Assembly: GCF_014529985.1 (NCBI RefSeq)
Contig: NZ_JACVMU010000007.1
Span: forward strand, 1-64,000
Direction of reading: 5' to 3'
Length of the DNA stretch: 64,000 bases
From: Leucobacter sp. cx-42
GTDB taxonomy: Bacteria; Actinomycetota; Actinomycetes; Actinomycetales; Microbacteriaceae
Position 1 is the stretch's first letter, and each line of letters starts with the position of its first letter. Shown piece by piece: positions 8,041 to 16,727 of this stretch. The position numbers were made by a program, and so were the translations under genes. The notes below the pieces were generated by a model. The model did no database searches, was not told where the DNA came from, and saw nothing but the letters and a program-made list of their open reading frames with translations.

Positions 8041-9596
8041 GCTACCGGATTGGTATCGACGTCGGTGGCACAAACACCGATGCCATCGTCCTCGATGCCG
8101 AGCGCCGCGTGCTCGCATCGGTCAAGACCCCCACCCAGGCGCAGTCGGGCGACGGCGTCGCACGCGCGATCGACCTCGTGCTCGAGGCATCGGGCGTTCC
8201 GAGCAGCGAGGTGCGCTCGGCAATGCTCGGCACCACGCACTGCACGAACGCGATTGTTGAGCGCAAGGGACTCGGAAAGGTCGGTGTGCTCCGACTTGGC
8301 GGCCCGGCGACGAGCGCAGTGCCCCCGTTCGAGGGCTGGCCAGCAGACCTGCAGGCAGCGGTCGAGGGTCCCTCGTTCATCATCGCCGGCGGCAATGAGT
8401 TCGACGGCCGCGAGATTAGCGCGCTTGACGAGGCTGGCATCCGCGAAGCTGCAGCGGCAATGCGCGGCAAGGTCGACGCGATCGCAATCGTTGGCGTCTT
8501 CTCACCCGTCGCGACCGCACACGAGAACCGCGCCGCTGAGATCGTCGCGGAGATCATCGACGTTCCGATCTCGAAGTCGGTCGAGATCGGCTCGATCGGC
8601 CTGCTCGAGCGTGAGAACGCGACGATTCTGAATGCTGCGCTGATCCGCACACTCGGTGACATGGCAGCCGGCTTCGAGCGCTCGCTCGCTGAGCATGGCA
8701 TCGACGCAGACATCTACTTCGGCCAGAATGACGGCACCCTCATGCGCCTCGCCTATGCACTGAAATACCCGGTCTTCACCATCGGCTGTGGCCCAACGAA
8801 CTCGATTCGTGGTGCGGCGCACCTCTCCGGGGTATCTGACGCGCTCGTTGTTGACATCGGTGGCACCACGACCGACATCGGTGTGCTCGTTGACGGTTTC
8901 CCGCGTCAGTCGGCGCACGCGGCAGAGATCGGCGGCATTCGCACGAACTTCCGCATGCCTGACGTCCTCTCGGTGGGTCTCGGCGGCGGCACGATCGTGC
9001 GCGGCCTTGGTGCGAACGGCACCGGCGCAGACGAGCCGATGAAGCTCGGCCCGGATAGCGTCGGCTACCGCATCGCAAGTGAAGCGCTCGTTTTTGGCGG
9101 ATCGACCGTCACCGCAACCGATATTGCGGTTGCGGTCGGTCGCCTCGAGATTGCGGATGCGCAGACCCCGGAGCTCCCGGCAGATGTCACGGCGGCAGCC
9201 GATCAGGCGATCCGCGAAATCATCGAGGAAGCCATCGATCAGATGAAGCCGAGCGCGGCGCCAGTGCCCATCGTGCTCGTCGGTGGCGGAGCCGCAATTT
9301 CACCGACCGAGCTTGCTGGCGTTTCTGAAGTCATTCGCACCGAGCACTCGAGCGCTGCAAACGCAGTTGGTGCGGCACTCGGTGACGTTGCTGGCCAGGC
9401 CGAACGGGTGTTCTCGCTGCGCGAGATGACCCGCCAGGAGGCCGTCGCTCTCGTGCGTGACGACGCGATTGCGCGCGCGGTCGCAGCGGGCGCGGATCCT
9501 GATACCGTCGAGGTCCTCTCGCTCGAGGAGCTGCCCGTCGCCTACATGGAAGACACGGTCATCGTCCGCGCTCGCGCGGCCGGTCGCCTCGCGTAG
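8037..9596 (+). CDS. hydantoinase/oxoprolinase family protein, HyuA-type
   Basis: 519-residue ATP-dependent hydantoinase/5-oxoprolinase A-type protein. The N-terminus MSYRIGIDVGGTNTDAIV is the actin-like ATP phosphate-binding segment, and a second one, VVDIGGTTTDIGVLVDG, starts the hydantoinase A domain near residue 270. GAGGAGG precedes the ATG, which overlaps the DUF917 stop. Classical N-methylhydantoinases and 5-oxoprolinases need a HyuB partner; none is encoded next to this gene, and the DUF917 protein takes its place. It is probably a cytoplasmic enzyme opening or activating a cyclic amide ring with ATP (inference). It is last in the tetR-permease-DUF917-hyuA unit and is followed by a large hairpin. 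Confidence 0.88.
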   Translation: MSYRIGIDVGGTNTDAIVLDAERRVLASVKTPTQAQSGDGVARAIDLVLEASGVPSSEVRSAMLGTTHCTNAIVERKGLGKVGVLRLGGPATSAVPPFEGWPADLQAAVEGPSFIIAGGNEFDGREISALDEAGIREAAAAMRGKVDAIAIVGVFSPVATAHENRAAEIVAEIIDVPISKSVEIGSIGLLERENATILNAALIRTLGDMAAGFERSLAEHGIDADIYFGQNDGTLMRLAYALKYPVFTIGCGPTNSIRGAAHLSGVSDALVVDIGGTTTDIGVLVDGFPRQSAHAAEIGGIRTNFRMPDVLSVGLGGGTIVRGLGANGTGADEPMKLGPDSVGYRIASEALVFGGSTVTATDIAVAVGRLEIADAQTPELPADVTAAADQAIREIIEEAIDQMKPSAAPVPIVLVGGGAAISPTELAGVSEVIRTEHSSAANAVGAALGDVAGQAERVFSLREMTRQEAVALVRDDAIARAVAAGADPDTVEVLSLEELPVAYMEDTVIVRARAAGRLA

Positions 9597-9632
9597 TTTC
9601 GCACTGACGCCGCACAGCGGTAAGTTCGTCAG

Positions 9633-9676
9633 ACACAACGGCCCACCCACACCACAGTGCGGGTGGGCCGTTGTGT
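9633..9676. terminator. 16-bp hairpin after hyuA
   Basis: The arms at 9633-9648 and 9661-9676 are perfect reverse complements (core CAACGGCCCACCC/GGGTGGGCCGTTG) around a 12-nt loop. There is no T tract. It most likely ends the HyuA transcript. Confidence 0.7.
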
Positions 9677-9728
9677 ACGTGCTGAGGGATGATCCGCCCC
9701 CAGAAGCTGGGAATTGGCGCTGGCACGA

Positions 9729-9753
9729 ATTTACATAGTGATGCTATGTAAAT
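9729..9753. promoter_or_regulatory. perfect palindromic operator and promoter of the marR gene
   Basis: ATTTACATAG and CTATGTAAAT form a perfect 10-bp inverted repeat with a 5-bp centre. The -10-like TACACT at 9758-9763 places transcription start close to the GTG at 9770, so the mRNA is probably leaderless. A bound MarR dimer would block the promoter, consistent with autorepression. Confidence 0.75.
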
Positions 9754-9769
9754 CTGGTACACTGCAGTC

Positions 9770-10216
9770 GTGACCAAACATTCTCCTGCTGGGCGGGAAG
9801 CGCTTGAGGCGCTCTCCCTGGAATTTATTGTTTCCGCTGCGCGATTGACACGCGTCGTCGGGAAGAAATCTGGCTCTGCGTACTCGTCGAACGCGTGGCG
9901 AGTGCTCTCTGACCTTGAGCGTCACGGCGCGCAACGCGTGAGTGACCTCGCGCAACAGCAGAACGTTGCCCAACCAACCATGACAGCGCTCATGCAGCGT
10001 CTCGGTGGTGAGGGATGGGTGACGCGCGAACCTGACCCGACGGACGGGCGCGCAACACTGGTCACCATTACACCAGCCGGTGCCGCTGCCCTCGCCGACT
10101 ACCGCACCAAGGCGGCGGCCGTGCTCGTTCCGCACCTCGCCGATCTCCCCAGCGAAGACCAGGCGACACTCCTGCGGGCGGCAGCGATCATGCACCGAAT
10201 CGTCGAAGTCGCGTAA
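9770..10216 (+). CDS. MarR-family transcriptional regulator
   Basis: 148-residue winged-helix regulator. The recognition region (RVSDLAQQQNVAQPTMTALMQRL) and the wing with the family hallmark DPTDGRATLVTIT are both present. The GTG start immediately follows a -10-like element, so translation is probably leaderless. A perfect 25-bp palindrome overlaps its promoter. The MFS exporter gene starts about 30 bases after the stop. MarR-MFS pairs commonly form drug- or phenolic-responsive efflux units; the inducer here is unknown. Confidence 0.92.
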   Translation: MTKHSPAGREALEALSLEFIVSAARLTRVVGKKSGSAYSSNAWRVLSDLERHGAQRVSDLAQQQNVAQPTMTALMQRLGGEGWVTREPDPTDGRATLVTITPAGAAALADYRTKAAAVLVPHLADLPSEDQATLLRAAAIMHRIVEVA

Positions 10217-10246
10217 CCACACGCGGCCGTAAGCAAAGGAACGAAT

Positions 10247-11536
10247 ACGAATACCGAGACTCCACCCAAAGTTTCACTCTGGCGACAGCCGACCGCCGTC
10301 TGGGCAATTGCGTTTGCATGCGCGATCTCCTTCATGGGCATCGGTCTCGTCGACCCGATCCTCCCCGCGATTAGCCATGAACTTGGCGCATCACCCAGCC
10401 AAACGATGCTCCTATTCACGAGCTATCTGTTTGTTACCGGCGTCGCAATGCTCTTCACCAGCTGGGTATCTGGTCGGCTCGGAGTTCGCTGGACCCTCGT
10501 CATTGGCCTCATTCTCGTTGTCATCTTCGCAGCCCTGGCAGGCGCCGCAGGTTCGGTGGACGCAATCATCGGCTTCCGTGCGGGGTGGGGCCTCGGGAAC
10601 GCGCTCTTCATCTCAACCGCGCTTGCGGCAATCGTCGGCGCGGCCTCGGGCGGATCACGTCAGGCCATCGTGTTGTACGAGGCCGCGCTCGGTGTTGGCA
10701 TGGCGGTTGGTCCACTCGTTGGCGGCGCGCTGGGCTCCATCTCGTGGCGCGGGCCATTCTTTGGCACCGCAGCGCTAATGGCGGTCGCGCTCGTCGCGAT
10801 CCTCGTGTTCCTCAAGTCGCCCAAGCAGCCCGCCACGCAGGCGGCAGCAGTACCGGCGGGGGAGAAGCCTTCACTGCTTTCCAGCTTCCGCGCGCTTCGC
10901 AACCCGGCACTCCGATCGCTCGCGCTCGTTGCAGTGTTCTACAATTTCGGCTTCTTCGTACTCCTGGCGTACAGCCCGTACCCAATGGAGGCGGCCGCAA
11001 AACTCGCTGGCGCTGACGCATTCGGCGCGCACGAGCTCGGGTTCGTTTTCTTCGGCTGGGGTGTCGCGCTCGCGCTCACCTCCGTGCTGGTGGCTCCGGT
11101 GCTCACGCGACGGTTCGGCCTTGCGGCCGTCCTGTTTGTCATGCTTGGCGGCCTCACCGTGTGCCTCGTGCTGCTCGGGGTGTTCGTCAACTCCCTCACC
11201 GGGCTGGTGGTCGTTGTGGTGGTGAGCGGGTTGCTTCTCGGTGTGATTAATACCGCGCTCACGGAAGCGGTGATGGAAGCCACCGACCTCCCGCGCAACG
11301 TGGCGTCATCGACCTACTCAGGCGTGCGCTTCATTGGTGGCGCGATCGCACCAGCGGTAGCCGGCCCCATCGCGGCAGCATTCGGAGCGCCGGTGCCCTA
11401 CTGGGTCGGAGCCGCAGCGGTGCTCATAGCGATTGTGGTGCTGGCCTGCTCGCATAAGCGACTTGCACACATTGGTGCAGAGCATCGTAACCCAGTCGCC
11501 GAAGCGGCAATCATTGGAGCAGGTGACGCGGCCTAG
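10247..11536 (+). CDS. MFS efflux transporter (start codon unusual)
   Basis: Major facilitator superfamily drug/proton antiporter with twelve predicted helices. The first in-frame ATG is at 10334, but this lies inside helix 1, between AVWAIAFACAISF and MGIGLVDPILPAI, which is conserved in such transporters. The frame stays open back to a stop at 10214. No ATG, GTG or TTG occurs in frame between 10217 and 10334. AAAGGA at 10235-10240 is correctly spaced for an ACG codon at 10247 that would give (M)NTETPPKVSLWRQ. I therefore place the start at ACG 10247: a rare start, a mutated ATG or a base error. The downstream gene and its relation to marR are otherwise normal. Confidence 0.8.
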   Translation, partial: TNTETPPKVSLWRQPTAVWAIAFACAISFMGIGLVDPILPAISHELGASPSQTMLLFTSYLFVTGVAMLFTSWVSGRLGVRWTLVIGLILVVIFAALAGAAGSVDAIIGFRAGWGLGNALFISTALAAIVGAASGGSRQAIVLYEAALGVGMAVGPLVGGALGSISWRGPFFGTAALMAVALVAILVFLKSPKQPATQAAAVPAGEKPSLLSSFRALRNPALRSLALVAVFYNFGFFVLLAYSPYPMEAAAKLAGADAFGAHELGFVFFGWGVALALTSVLVAPVLTRRFGLAAVLFVMLGGLTVCLVLLGVFVNSLTGLVVVVVVSGLLLGVINTALTEAVMEATDLPRNVASSTYSGVRFIGGAIAPAVAGPIAAAFGAPVPYWVGAAAVLIAIVVLACSHKRLAHIGAEHRNPVAEAAIIGAGDAA

Positions 11537-11544
11537 TCCCACTG

Positions 11545-11577
11545 AACACCCCCTGAGCATTCCCGCTCAGGGGGTGT
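11545..11577 (+). terminator. Rho-independent terminator after the MFS gene
   Basis: A 14-bp perfect stem (AACACCCCCTGAGC with GCTCAGGGGGTGTT) has a 5-nt loop and is followed by TCTCTTCC. Confidence 0.88.
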
Positions 11578-11646
11578 TTCTCTTCCCTGGTCACTGTTAG
11601 CCTGGCTCGACACCGCAAAACTGCCTGCCTGAACAAGGAGAGCAAC

Positions 11647-12093
11647 ATGAACGACATCACCGCATCCGGTATCGAAATTCAGCGAGAGTTCGATGCAGCA
11701 CCAACCTCGGTCTTCACTGCATGGACGACGGGTCAGTCGTTCGCGCACTGGTTCGGTGGTGCCGGAGTAAATGTTCCACTTGAACACTTGGAATACGTCG
11801 CAGAGACTGGTCGTGAATGGCGAGCGCGAATGGAACTCCCGGACGGCAACCACATCGACTGGACGGGTGAGTTCATCGAAGTCACCCCCGGTGCGCGCCT
11901 GGTGCTCACAATGACGGACCAGCCCGCCGACCCATCGCGGGCGGTGATCGTCGTTGATCTTGAGAGTTCCGAGCGTGGCACGCTGATGAAGTTCACCCAG
12001 GAAACTCCCGGGTTTACCCCCGAACAGCAGTCGGCAGTACTGCAGGGCTGGGAGTCATTCTTCGATGCAATGGCAGAACTTCTGCCGCGTTAA
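11647..12093 (+). CDS. SRPBCC/AHSA1-domain protein
   Basis: 148-residue protein of the START-like SRPBCC superfamily, AHSA1 (Hsp90 ATPase activator homologue) branch. Typical features are the opening IEIQREFDAAPTSVFTAWT, the HWFGG segment, the central D-G-x-x-x-D-W-T-G-E-F-x-E strand, and the C-terminal helix QQSAVLQGWESFFDAMAELL. AAGGAG precedes the ATG. These small cytoplasmic proteins bind hydrophobic ligands; the ligand cannot be told from sequence. It is a single-gene unit between a terminator and tRNA-Pro. Confidence 0.85.
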   Translation: MNDITASGIEIQREFDAAPTSVFTAWTTGQSFAHWFGGAGVNVPLEHLEYVAETGREWRARMELPDGNHIDWTGEFIEVTPGARLVLTMTDQPADPSRAVIVVDLESSERGTLMKFTQETPGFTPEQQSAVLQGWESFFDAMAELLPR

Positions 12094-12219
12094 CGCGTGA
12101 TGACACGCCCAGGAACCGCCAGATAACCAACCCGGGTTGCTTTCCAAGGGGGAGTATCGGCTAGACTTTCCCAGGTTGCGCATTTCTCAATGCGTAACTA
12201 CCGAGAACCCACAGGGTTA

Positions 12220-12294
12220 CGGGGTATAGCTCAGCTTGGCTAGAGCGCCCGCTTTGGGAGCGGGAGGTCGCAGGTTCGAATCCTGTTACCCCGA
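12220..12294 (+). tRNA. tRNA-Pro (anticodon TGG)
   Basis: The acceptor stem CGGGGTA/TACCCCG, anticodon stem CCCGC/GCGGG around the loop TTTGGGA (anticodon TGG) and T loop TTCGAAT give a complete cloverleaf. CCA is encoded at 12295-12297. It lies 50 bases upstream of the trigger factor gene. Confidence 0.97.
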
Positions 12295-12346
12295 CCAGGG
12301 CCGTCCGGTCCGATTCGCAGCCCTAACACAACGATGAGAGGCCAAA

Positions 12347-13684
12347 TTGCCGAAGACGATCGCTGAGAAGCTCACCCCGACCCGCGTCAAGTTCAACGTG
12401 ACTGTCACGGCAGACGAGCTTGCGCCGTACCTCAAGACCGCGTACAAGACGGTTGCCGAGCAGGTCAACATCCCCGGCTTCCGCAAGGGCAAGGCTCCCG
12501 CGCAGATCATCGATCAGCGTGTTGGTCGCGACGCAGTTGTTCAGGAAGCAGTGAACGCTTCGCTCGATGACTTCTTCCGCGCGGCTCTCGAAGAGTCCGG
12601 CGAGCAGCCCATGGGCCGCCCGACCGCTGACGTTGTGACCTGGCCTGAGGCTAAGGACGCGGATCTCGAGCTCACCTTCGAGGTTGAGGTTCGTCCCGAG
12701 TTCAAGCTCCCCAAGTACGCTGGCATGAAGATCACCGTTGATAACGCTGAGATCGACGATGCAGCTGTTGAGGCTGAACTCACCAAGCTCCGCGAGCGCT
12801 TCGGCACCCTCGTAACCGCTGACCGTCCCGCAAAGACCGGCGACTTCGTCGAGCTCGACCTTCTCGCGAAGATCGACGGCGTTGAGGTTGACCAGGCAAG
12901 CGGCGTTTCGTACGAGGTCGGCGCAGGCAACCTGCTCAACGGCACCGACGAGGCAATCGAGACCCTCACCGCTGGTGAGTCGACGACCTTCACCTCGCAG
13001 CTGCTCGGCGGCGAGCACGAGGGCAAGGACGCAGAGGTTGAGCTCACCCTCACCGCTGTCAAGGAGCGCGAGCTTCCTGAGGCGAACGATGACTTCGCAC
13101 AGCTCGCGAGCGAGTTCGACACCATCGCTGAGCTTCGCGACAGCCTGAAGGACCAGGTTGGCCGCGCTGCAGTCTTCGCACAGGGCCAGCAGGCACGCGA
13201 CATCTTCACTTCGACCCTCATCGAGAAGGCGGGCATCCCGGTTTCGGAAGAGCTCGTTGAAGAAGAGGTCCACAACCACCTCGAGGGCGAAGGCCGCCTT
13301 GAGGACGACGAGCACCGCGCAGAGGTTCGCAAGCAGGCAGAGGACCAGATCCAGCTGCAGCTTCTTCTCGACGCACTCGTCGACGCTGAAGAGGTCGTTC
13401 CCACGCAGAACGAACTCCAGCAGTACATCTTCCAGTCGGCACAGCAGTACGGCATGGAGCCCGGTCAGTTCCTCCAGGCAATCAGCCAGGGCAACCAGAT
13501 GGGCGTCATCATTGGCGAGGTAACCCGTAACAAGGCTCTCGCTATCGCACTCGCAAAGGCAAAGGTTACCGACAAGGACGGCAACGCTGTTGATCTTACC
13601 GAGTTCACCGCTGTCGACAACGAGCCCGCTGAGGACGCAGCTGAAGAAGCAGCGACCGAAGAGGTAGCAGCAGACGAGAAGTAG
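12347..13684 (+). CDS. tig: trigger factor (ribosome-associated chaperone and prolyl isomerase)
   Basis: Ribosome-bound chaperone that meets nascent chains. 445 residues in the usual order: N-terminal ribosome-binding domain (about 1-115, with the loop segment GFRKGKAP), FKBP-type prolyl isomerase domain (about 160-245) and a helical C-terminal chaperone domain, ending in an acidic Ala/Glu tail. The start is TTG at 12347, preceded by GAGAGG and yielding MPKTIAEKL. It sits between tRNA-Pro and clpP1, the common tig-clpP-clpX order of bacteria. A strong terminator separates it from clpP1, so the clp genes have their own promoter. Confidence 0.96.
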   Translation: MPKTIAEKLTPTRVKFNVTVTADELAPYLKTAYKTVAEQVNIPGFRKGKAPAQIIDQRVGRDAVVQEAVNASLDDFFRAALEESGEQPMGRPTADVVTWPEAKDADLELTFEVEVRPEFKLPKYAGMKITVDNAEIDDAAVEAELTKLRERFGTLVTADRPAKTGDFVELDLLAKIDGVEVDQASGVSYEVGAGNLLNGTDEAIETLTAGESTTFTSQLLGGEHEGKDAEVELTLTAVKERELPEANDDFAQLASEFDTIAELRDSLKDQVGRAAVFAQGQQARDIFTSTLIEKAGIPVSEELVEEEVHNHLEGEGRLEDDEHRAEVRKQAEDQIQLQLLLDALVDAEEVVPTQNELQQYIFQSAQQYGMEPGQFLQAISQGNQMGVIIGEVTRNKALAIALAKAKVTDKDGNAVDLTEFTAVDNEPAEDAAEEAATEEVAADEK

Positions 13685-13713
13685 TCTTCTCGCACTGCAC
13701 GTACATCGTGTCT

Positions 13714-13750
13714 AGGAACCCCTCACCAGTTCACCTGGTGAGGGGTTCCT
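13714..13750 (+). terminator. hairpin terminator after tig
   Basis: The 16-bp arms at 13714-13729 and 13735-13750 (core ACCCCTCACCAG/CTGGTGAGGGGT) are perfectly complementary with a 5-nt loop. No long T tract follows. Confidence 0.8.
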
Positions 13751-13764
13751 GCGTGTATCGCTCA

Positions 13765-13778
13765 CGCCTACGGCGAAC
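13765..13778 (-). promoter_or_regulatory. possible ClgR-type site before clpP1
   Basis: On the minus strand the sequence reads GTTCGC-N5-GCG, the core described for ClgR, the actinobacterial activator of clp genes. It lies 65 bases before the clpP1 start. The match is short and was read by eye. Confidence 0.4.
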
Positions 13779-13842
13779 AGAGCCGCTAGATTCGCTGTGA
13801 GTCGATAACCTCGAATCAGATACTCGACGAATGGAGCCCCGA

Positions 13843-14427
13843 ATGGCTGATCAGATGGCACCGAACAGTGTGTTCGACCGACTGCTCAAGGATCGCATTA
13901 TCTGGCTTGGGTCAGAGGTGCGAGACGACATGGCGAATGAGATCTGCGCCAAGATCTTGCTGCTCGCAGCTGAAGATCCCGAGGCAGATATCTACCTCTA
14001 CATCAACTCGCCGGGTGGCTCGATCACCGCTGGTATGGCGATCTACGACACGATGAGCTTCGTGCCCAATGACATCGTCACTGTTGGCATCGGCATGGCC
14101 GCGTCGATGGGACAGTTCCTGCTCACCGCAGGCACCAAGGGCAAGCGCTACATCACGCCCAACGCACGCGTTCTGCTCCACCAGCCCCACGGCGGTTTCG
14201 GTGGCACCGCGAGCGATATCCAGACGCAGGCTCAGCTCATCAACTCGATGAAGCAGCGCCTCGCAGCTATCACCGCAGCGCAGACCGGCAAGACTGTCGA
14301 ACAGGTCAACGCTGATGGCGATCGTGACCGTTGGTTCACCGCTGAAGAGGCCCTTGAATACGGCTTCGTAGACTTCATCCGCGATTCTGCTGCTGAGGTT
14401 TCCGGCGGCGGCGGCACCAGCAAGTAA
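13843..14427 (+). CDS. clpP1: ATP-dependent Clp protease proteolytic subunit 1
   Basis: Serine peptidase subunit of the Clp protease; in actinobacteria ClpP1 and ClpP2 form a mixed double ring that works with ClpX or ClpC1. 194 residues. The catalytic Ser is in GMAASMGQ (Ser88) and His in LLHQPHGG (His113). I chose the second ATG (MADQ) because GGAG lies eight bases before it; an in-frame ATG at 13831 would add four residues and leave no binding site. The gene is followed after 32 bases by clpP2. Confidence 0.96.
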   Translation: MADQMAPNSVFDRLLKDRIIWLGSEVRDDMANEICAKILLLAAEDPEADIYLYINSPGGSITAGMAIYDTMSFVPNDIVTVGIGMAASMGQFLLTAGTKGKRYITPNARVLLHQPHGGFGGTASDIQTQAQLINSMKQRLAAITAAQTGKTVEQVNADGDRDRWFTAEEALEYGFVDFIRDSAAEVSGGGGTSK

Positions 14428-14459
14428 TCACGGACGCAAGAGACATGGAGTACGAACAG

Positions 14460-15125
14460 ATGAACACTTCAATTCCGCAGGCTGGCGGTTCTGGTCTGAT
14501 GATGCCGAACTCGCGCTACGTGCTGCCTTCGTTCGAGGAGCGCACCGCATACGGCTTTAAGCGTCAGGATCCCTACGCAAAGCTCTTCGAAGACCGCATC
14601 ATCTTCCTGGGCGTCCAGGTCGATGACGCATCTGCTGACGACGTGATGGCCCAGCTCCTCGTTCTGGAAAGCCAGGACCCTGAGCGCGACATCACCATGT
14701 ACATCAACTCGCCCGGTGGCTCGTTCACGGCAATGACCGCGATCTACGACACGATGCAGTACATTCGCCCGCACATTCAGACTGTGTGCCTCGGTCAGGC
14801 AGCCTCGGCTGCTGCCGTGCTGCTCGCAGGCGGCACTCCGGGCAAGCGCCTCGCGCTCCCGAACGCTCGCGTCCTGATTCACCAGCCGGCTACCGGCCAG
14901 GGTGGCGGCCAGGCTTCGGACATCGAGATCCAGGCTCGTGAGATCATGCGCATGCGCGAGTGGACGGAAGAGACGCTTGCGAAGCACTCGAACCGCTCAG
15001 TCGAGCAGGTGCATCAGGACATCGATCGTGACAAGATTCTGAGTGCTGCTGAGGCTCTCGAATACGGCCTCGTTGACCAGGTGCTCACGAGTCGCAAGAA
15101 CCCGATTCAGGCAATCTCGGCCTAA
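14460..15125 (+). CDS. clpP2: ATP-dependent Clp protease proteolytic subunit 2
   Basis: Second ClpP paralogue, the normal partner of ClpP1 in actinobacteria. 221 residues from the ATG at 14460, which follows GGAG by nine bases; an earlier in-frame ATG at 14445 overlaps that GGAG. The catalytic Ser is in GQAASAAAV (Ser116) and His in LIHQPATG (His141). It has a longer N-terminal extension than ClpP1 (about 35 residues before the core), as usual for this paralogue. It is followed by clpX after 118 bases that contain an inverted repeat. Confidence 0.96.
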   Translation: MNTSIPQAGGSGLMMPNSRYVLPSFEERTAYGFKRQDPYAKLFEDRIIFLGVQVDDASADDVMAQLLVLESQDPERDITMYINSPGGSFTAMTAIYDTMQYIRPHIQTVCLGQAASAAAVLLAGGTPGKRLALPNARVLIHQPATGQGGGQASDIEIQAREIMRMREWTEETLAKHSNRSVEQVHQDIDRDKILSAAEALEYGLVDQVLTSRKNPIQAISA

Positions 15126-15132
15126 GTCATGT

Positions 15133-15172
15133 CCGACGGGGGAGTGGCGAGTAAGCGACACGACCCCGTCGG
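15133..15172. other. inverted repeat between clpP2 and clpX
   Basis: CCGACGGGG (15133-15141) and CCCCGTCGG (15164-15172) form a 9-bp stem around a 22-nt loop. It may attenuate clpP transcripts or stabilise their 3' end; there is no T tract. Confidence 0.45.
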
Positions 15173-15243
15173 AATCTCGAAATGTCAGTGGGTGCGACTA
15201 GGCTCGATGGTAATCTCACGATGATCACTAAGGGGGCTCAGCC

Positions 15244-16515
15244 ATGGCACGTATGACTGAGAGTAGTGAAGTGCTCAAATGCTCCTTCTGCGGGAAGTCG
15301 CAGAAGCAGGTTGCTCAACTCATTGCAGGTCCACAGATCTACATCTGTGACGAATGCGTCTCGTTGTGTAACGAGATCATTGAAGAACGTCTCTCTGAGC
15401 AGCAGGCGCCCGAGCCAAGTGATGTTGCACTGCACAAGCCGCGAGAGATTGCCGAGTTCCTCGACGAATACGTGATCGGTCAAGACCGCGCGAAGCAGTC
15501 GCTCGCTGTTGCTGTGTACAACCACTACAAGCGTGTGAAGGCGGCGAGCTCACTCGCAAGCACGGATCTCGCGGGTGATCAGGTTGAGATTGCCAAGTCG
15601 AACATTCTCATGCTCGGTCCCACTGGCTGTGGCAAGACCTATCTTGCTCAGTCACTAGCTCGTCAGCTCGGCGTTCCCTTCGCTGTCGCTGATGCCACCG
15701 CTTTGACTGAAGCGGGCTACGTCGGTGAAGACGTCGAGAACATCCTGCTCAAGCTGTTGCAAGCTGCCGACTTCGACGTGCAGCGCGCAGAGCACGGCAT
15801 CATTTACATTGACGAGATCGACAAGATCACTCGCAAGGCAGAGAACCCCTCGATCACCCGTGATGTTTCGGGCGAGGGTGTCCAGCAAGCTCTCCTCAAA
15901 ATTCTCGAGGGCACCGTGGCGTCAATCCCACCGCAGGGTGGCCGCAAGCATCCCAACCAGGAGATGCTGCAGCTTGACACCACGAATGTCCTCTTCATCG
16001 TCGCCGGCGCATTTGCCGGCCTCGAAGAAATCATTGCCTCGCGTCTTGGCAAGGGTGGTATCGGCTTCGGAGCTCCCGTCGCAGCAAAGCAGAATGAGCA
16101 GGAGCTCTTCTCAGAGGTACTGCCTGAAGACCTGCACAAGTTTGGCCTCATTCCTGAGTTCATTGGTCGACTCCCCGTGGTTGCGACGGTCGATCCGCTT
16201 GACGTTGCCGCGCTTACACGAATTCTTGTTGAACCAAAGAACGCGCTCGTCAAGCAGTATCAGCGCATCTTTGAGATGGACGGTGTGAAACTCGAATTCG
16301 AGCCAGATGCGCTCTCAGCTATTGCTGAACTTGCGGTCTCCCGCCAGACCGGTGCCCGCGGTCTTCGTGCGATTCTCGAATCGGTACTTGGGCCTGTCAT
16401 GTTCAATGTGCCTTCTGAAGAAGACATCTCGCGAGTCATCGTGACACGTGCCACGATTGAAGATGACGCAGAGCCCACTTACGTGTACGAGTCGAACGCT
16501 CGCGAGAGCGCGTAA
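15244..16515 (+). CDS. clpX: ClpX ATPase, unfoldase subunit of Clp protease
   Basis: AAA+ unfoldase that recognises substrates and feeds them to ClpP1P2. 423 residues. The N-terminal zinc-binding domain has Cys13-x2-Cys16 and Cys35-x2-Cys38. The Walker A motif GPTGCGKT is near residue 124, followed by the pore motif GYVGEDVE and a Walker B ending in IDEIDKI. The ATG at 15244 gives [18 protein letters not shown], matching the family start. It is not overlapping with clpP2 and may have its own promoter in the 118-base gap. Confidence 0.97.
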   Translation: MARMTESSEVLKCSFCGKSQKQVAQLIAGPQIYICDECVSLCNEIIEERLSEQQAPEPSDVALHKPREIAEFLDEYVIGQDRAKQSLAVAVYNHYKRVKAASSLASTDLAGDQVEIAKSNILMLGPTGCGKTYLAQSLARQLGVPFAVADATALTEAGYVGEDVENILLKLLQAADFDVQRAEHGIIYIDEIDKITRKAENPSITRDVSGEGVQQALLKILEGTVASIPPQGGRKHPNQEMLQLDTTNVLFIVAGAFAGLEEIIASRLGKGGIGFGAPVAAKQNEQELFSEVLPEDLHKFGLIPEFIGRLPVVATVDPLDVAALTRILVEPKNALVKQYQRIFEMDGVKLEFEPDALSAIAELAVSRQTGARGLRAILESVLGPVMFNVPSEEDISRVIVTRATIEDDAEPTYVYESNARESA

Positions 16516-16631
16516 CCACCTCCTGGCTTATGAGCTCTGGTTCGCACCGGAGTCCGAGAGTCGGTCCTGAAACGCACAGGCACACGTGTACCGACCAGGC
16601 TAGATCAGGTGATCGATCCCGTGTGAACAAA

Positions 16632-16667
16632 GCAAAATGCCCCTTCTCTCATGAAGGGGCATTTTGC
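16632..16667. terminator. bidirectional terminator between clpX and the valS-side genes
   Basis: The 15-bp perfect arms GCAAAATGCCCCTTC and GAAGGGGCATTTTGC enclose a 6-nt loop; A-rich and T-rich ends serve both directions between convergent transcripts. Confidence 0.9.
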
Positions 16668-16727
16668 ATCAGTCATGTCTGACCCAAACCGCAAGCACGT
16701 GCGTCGTGAAGTTTAACGCGTGACAGC

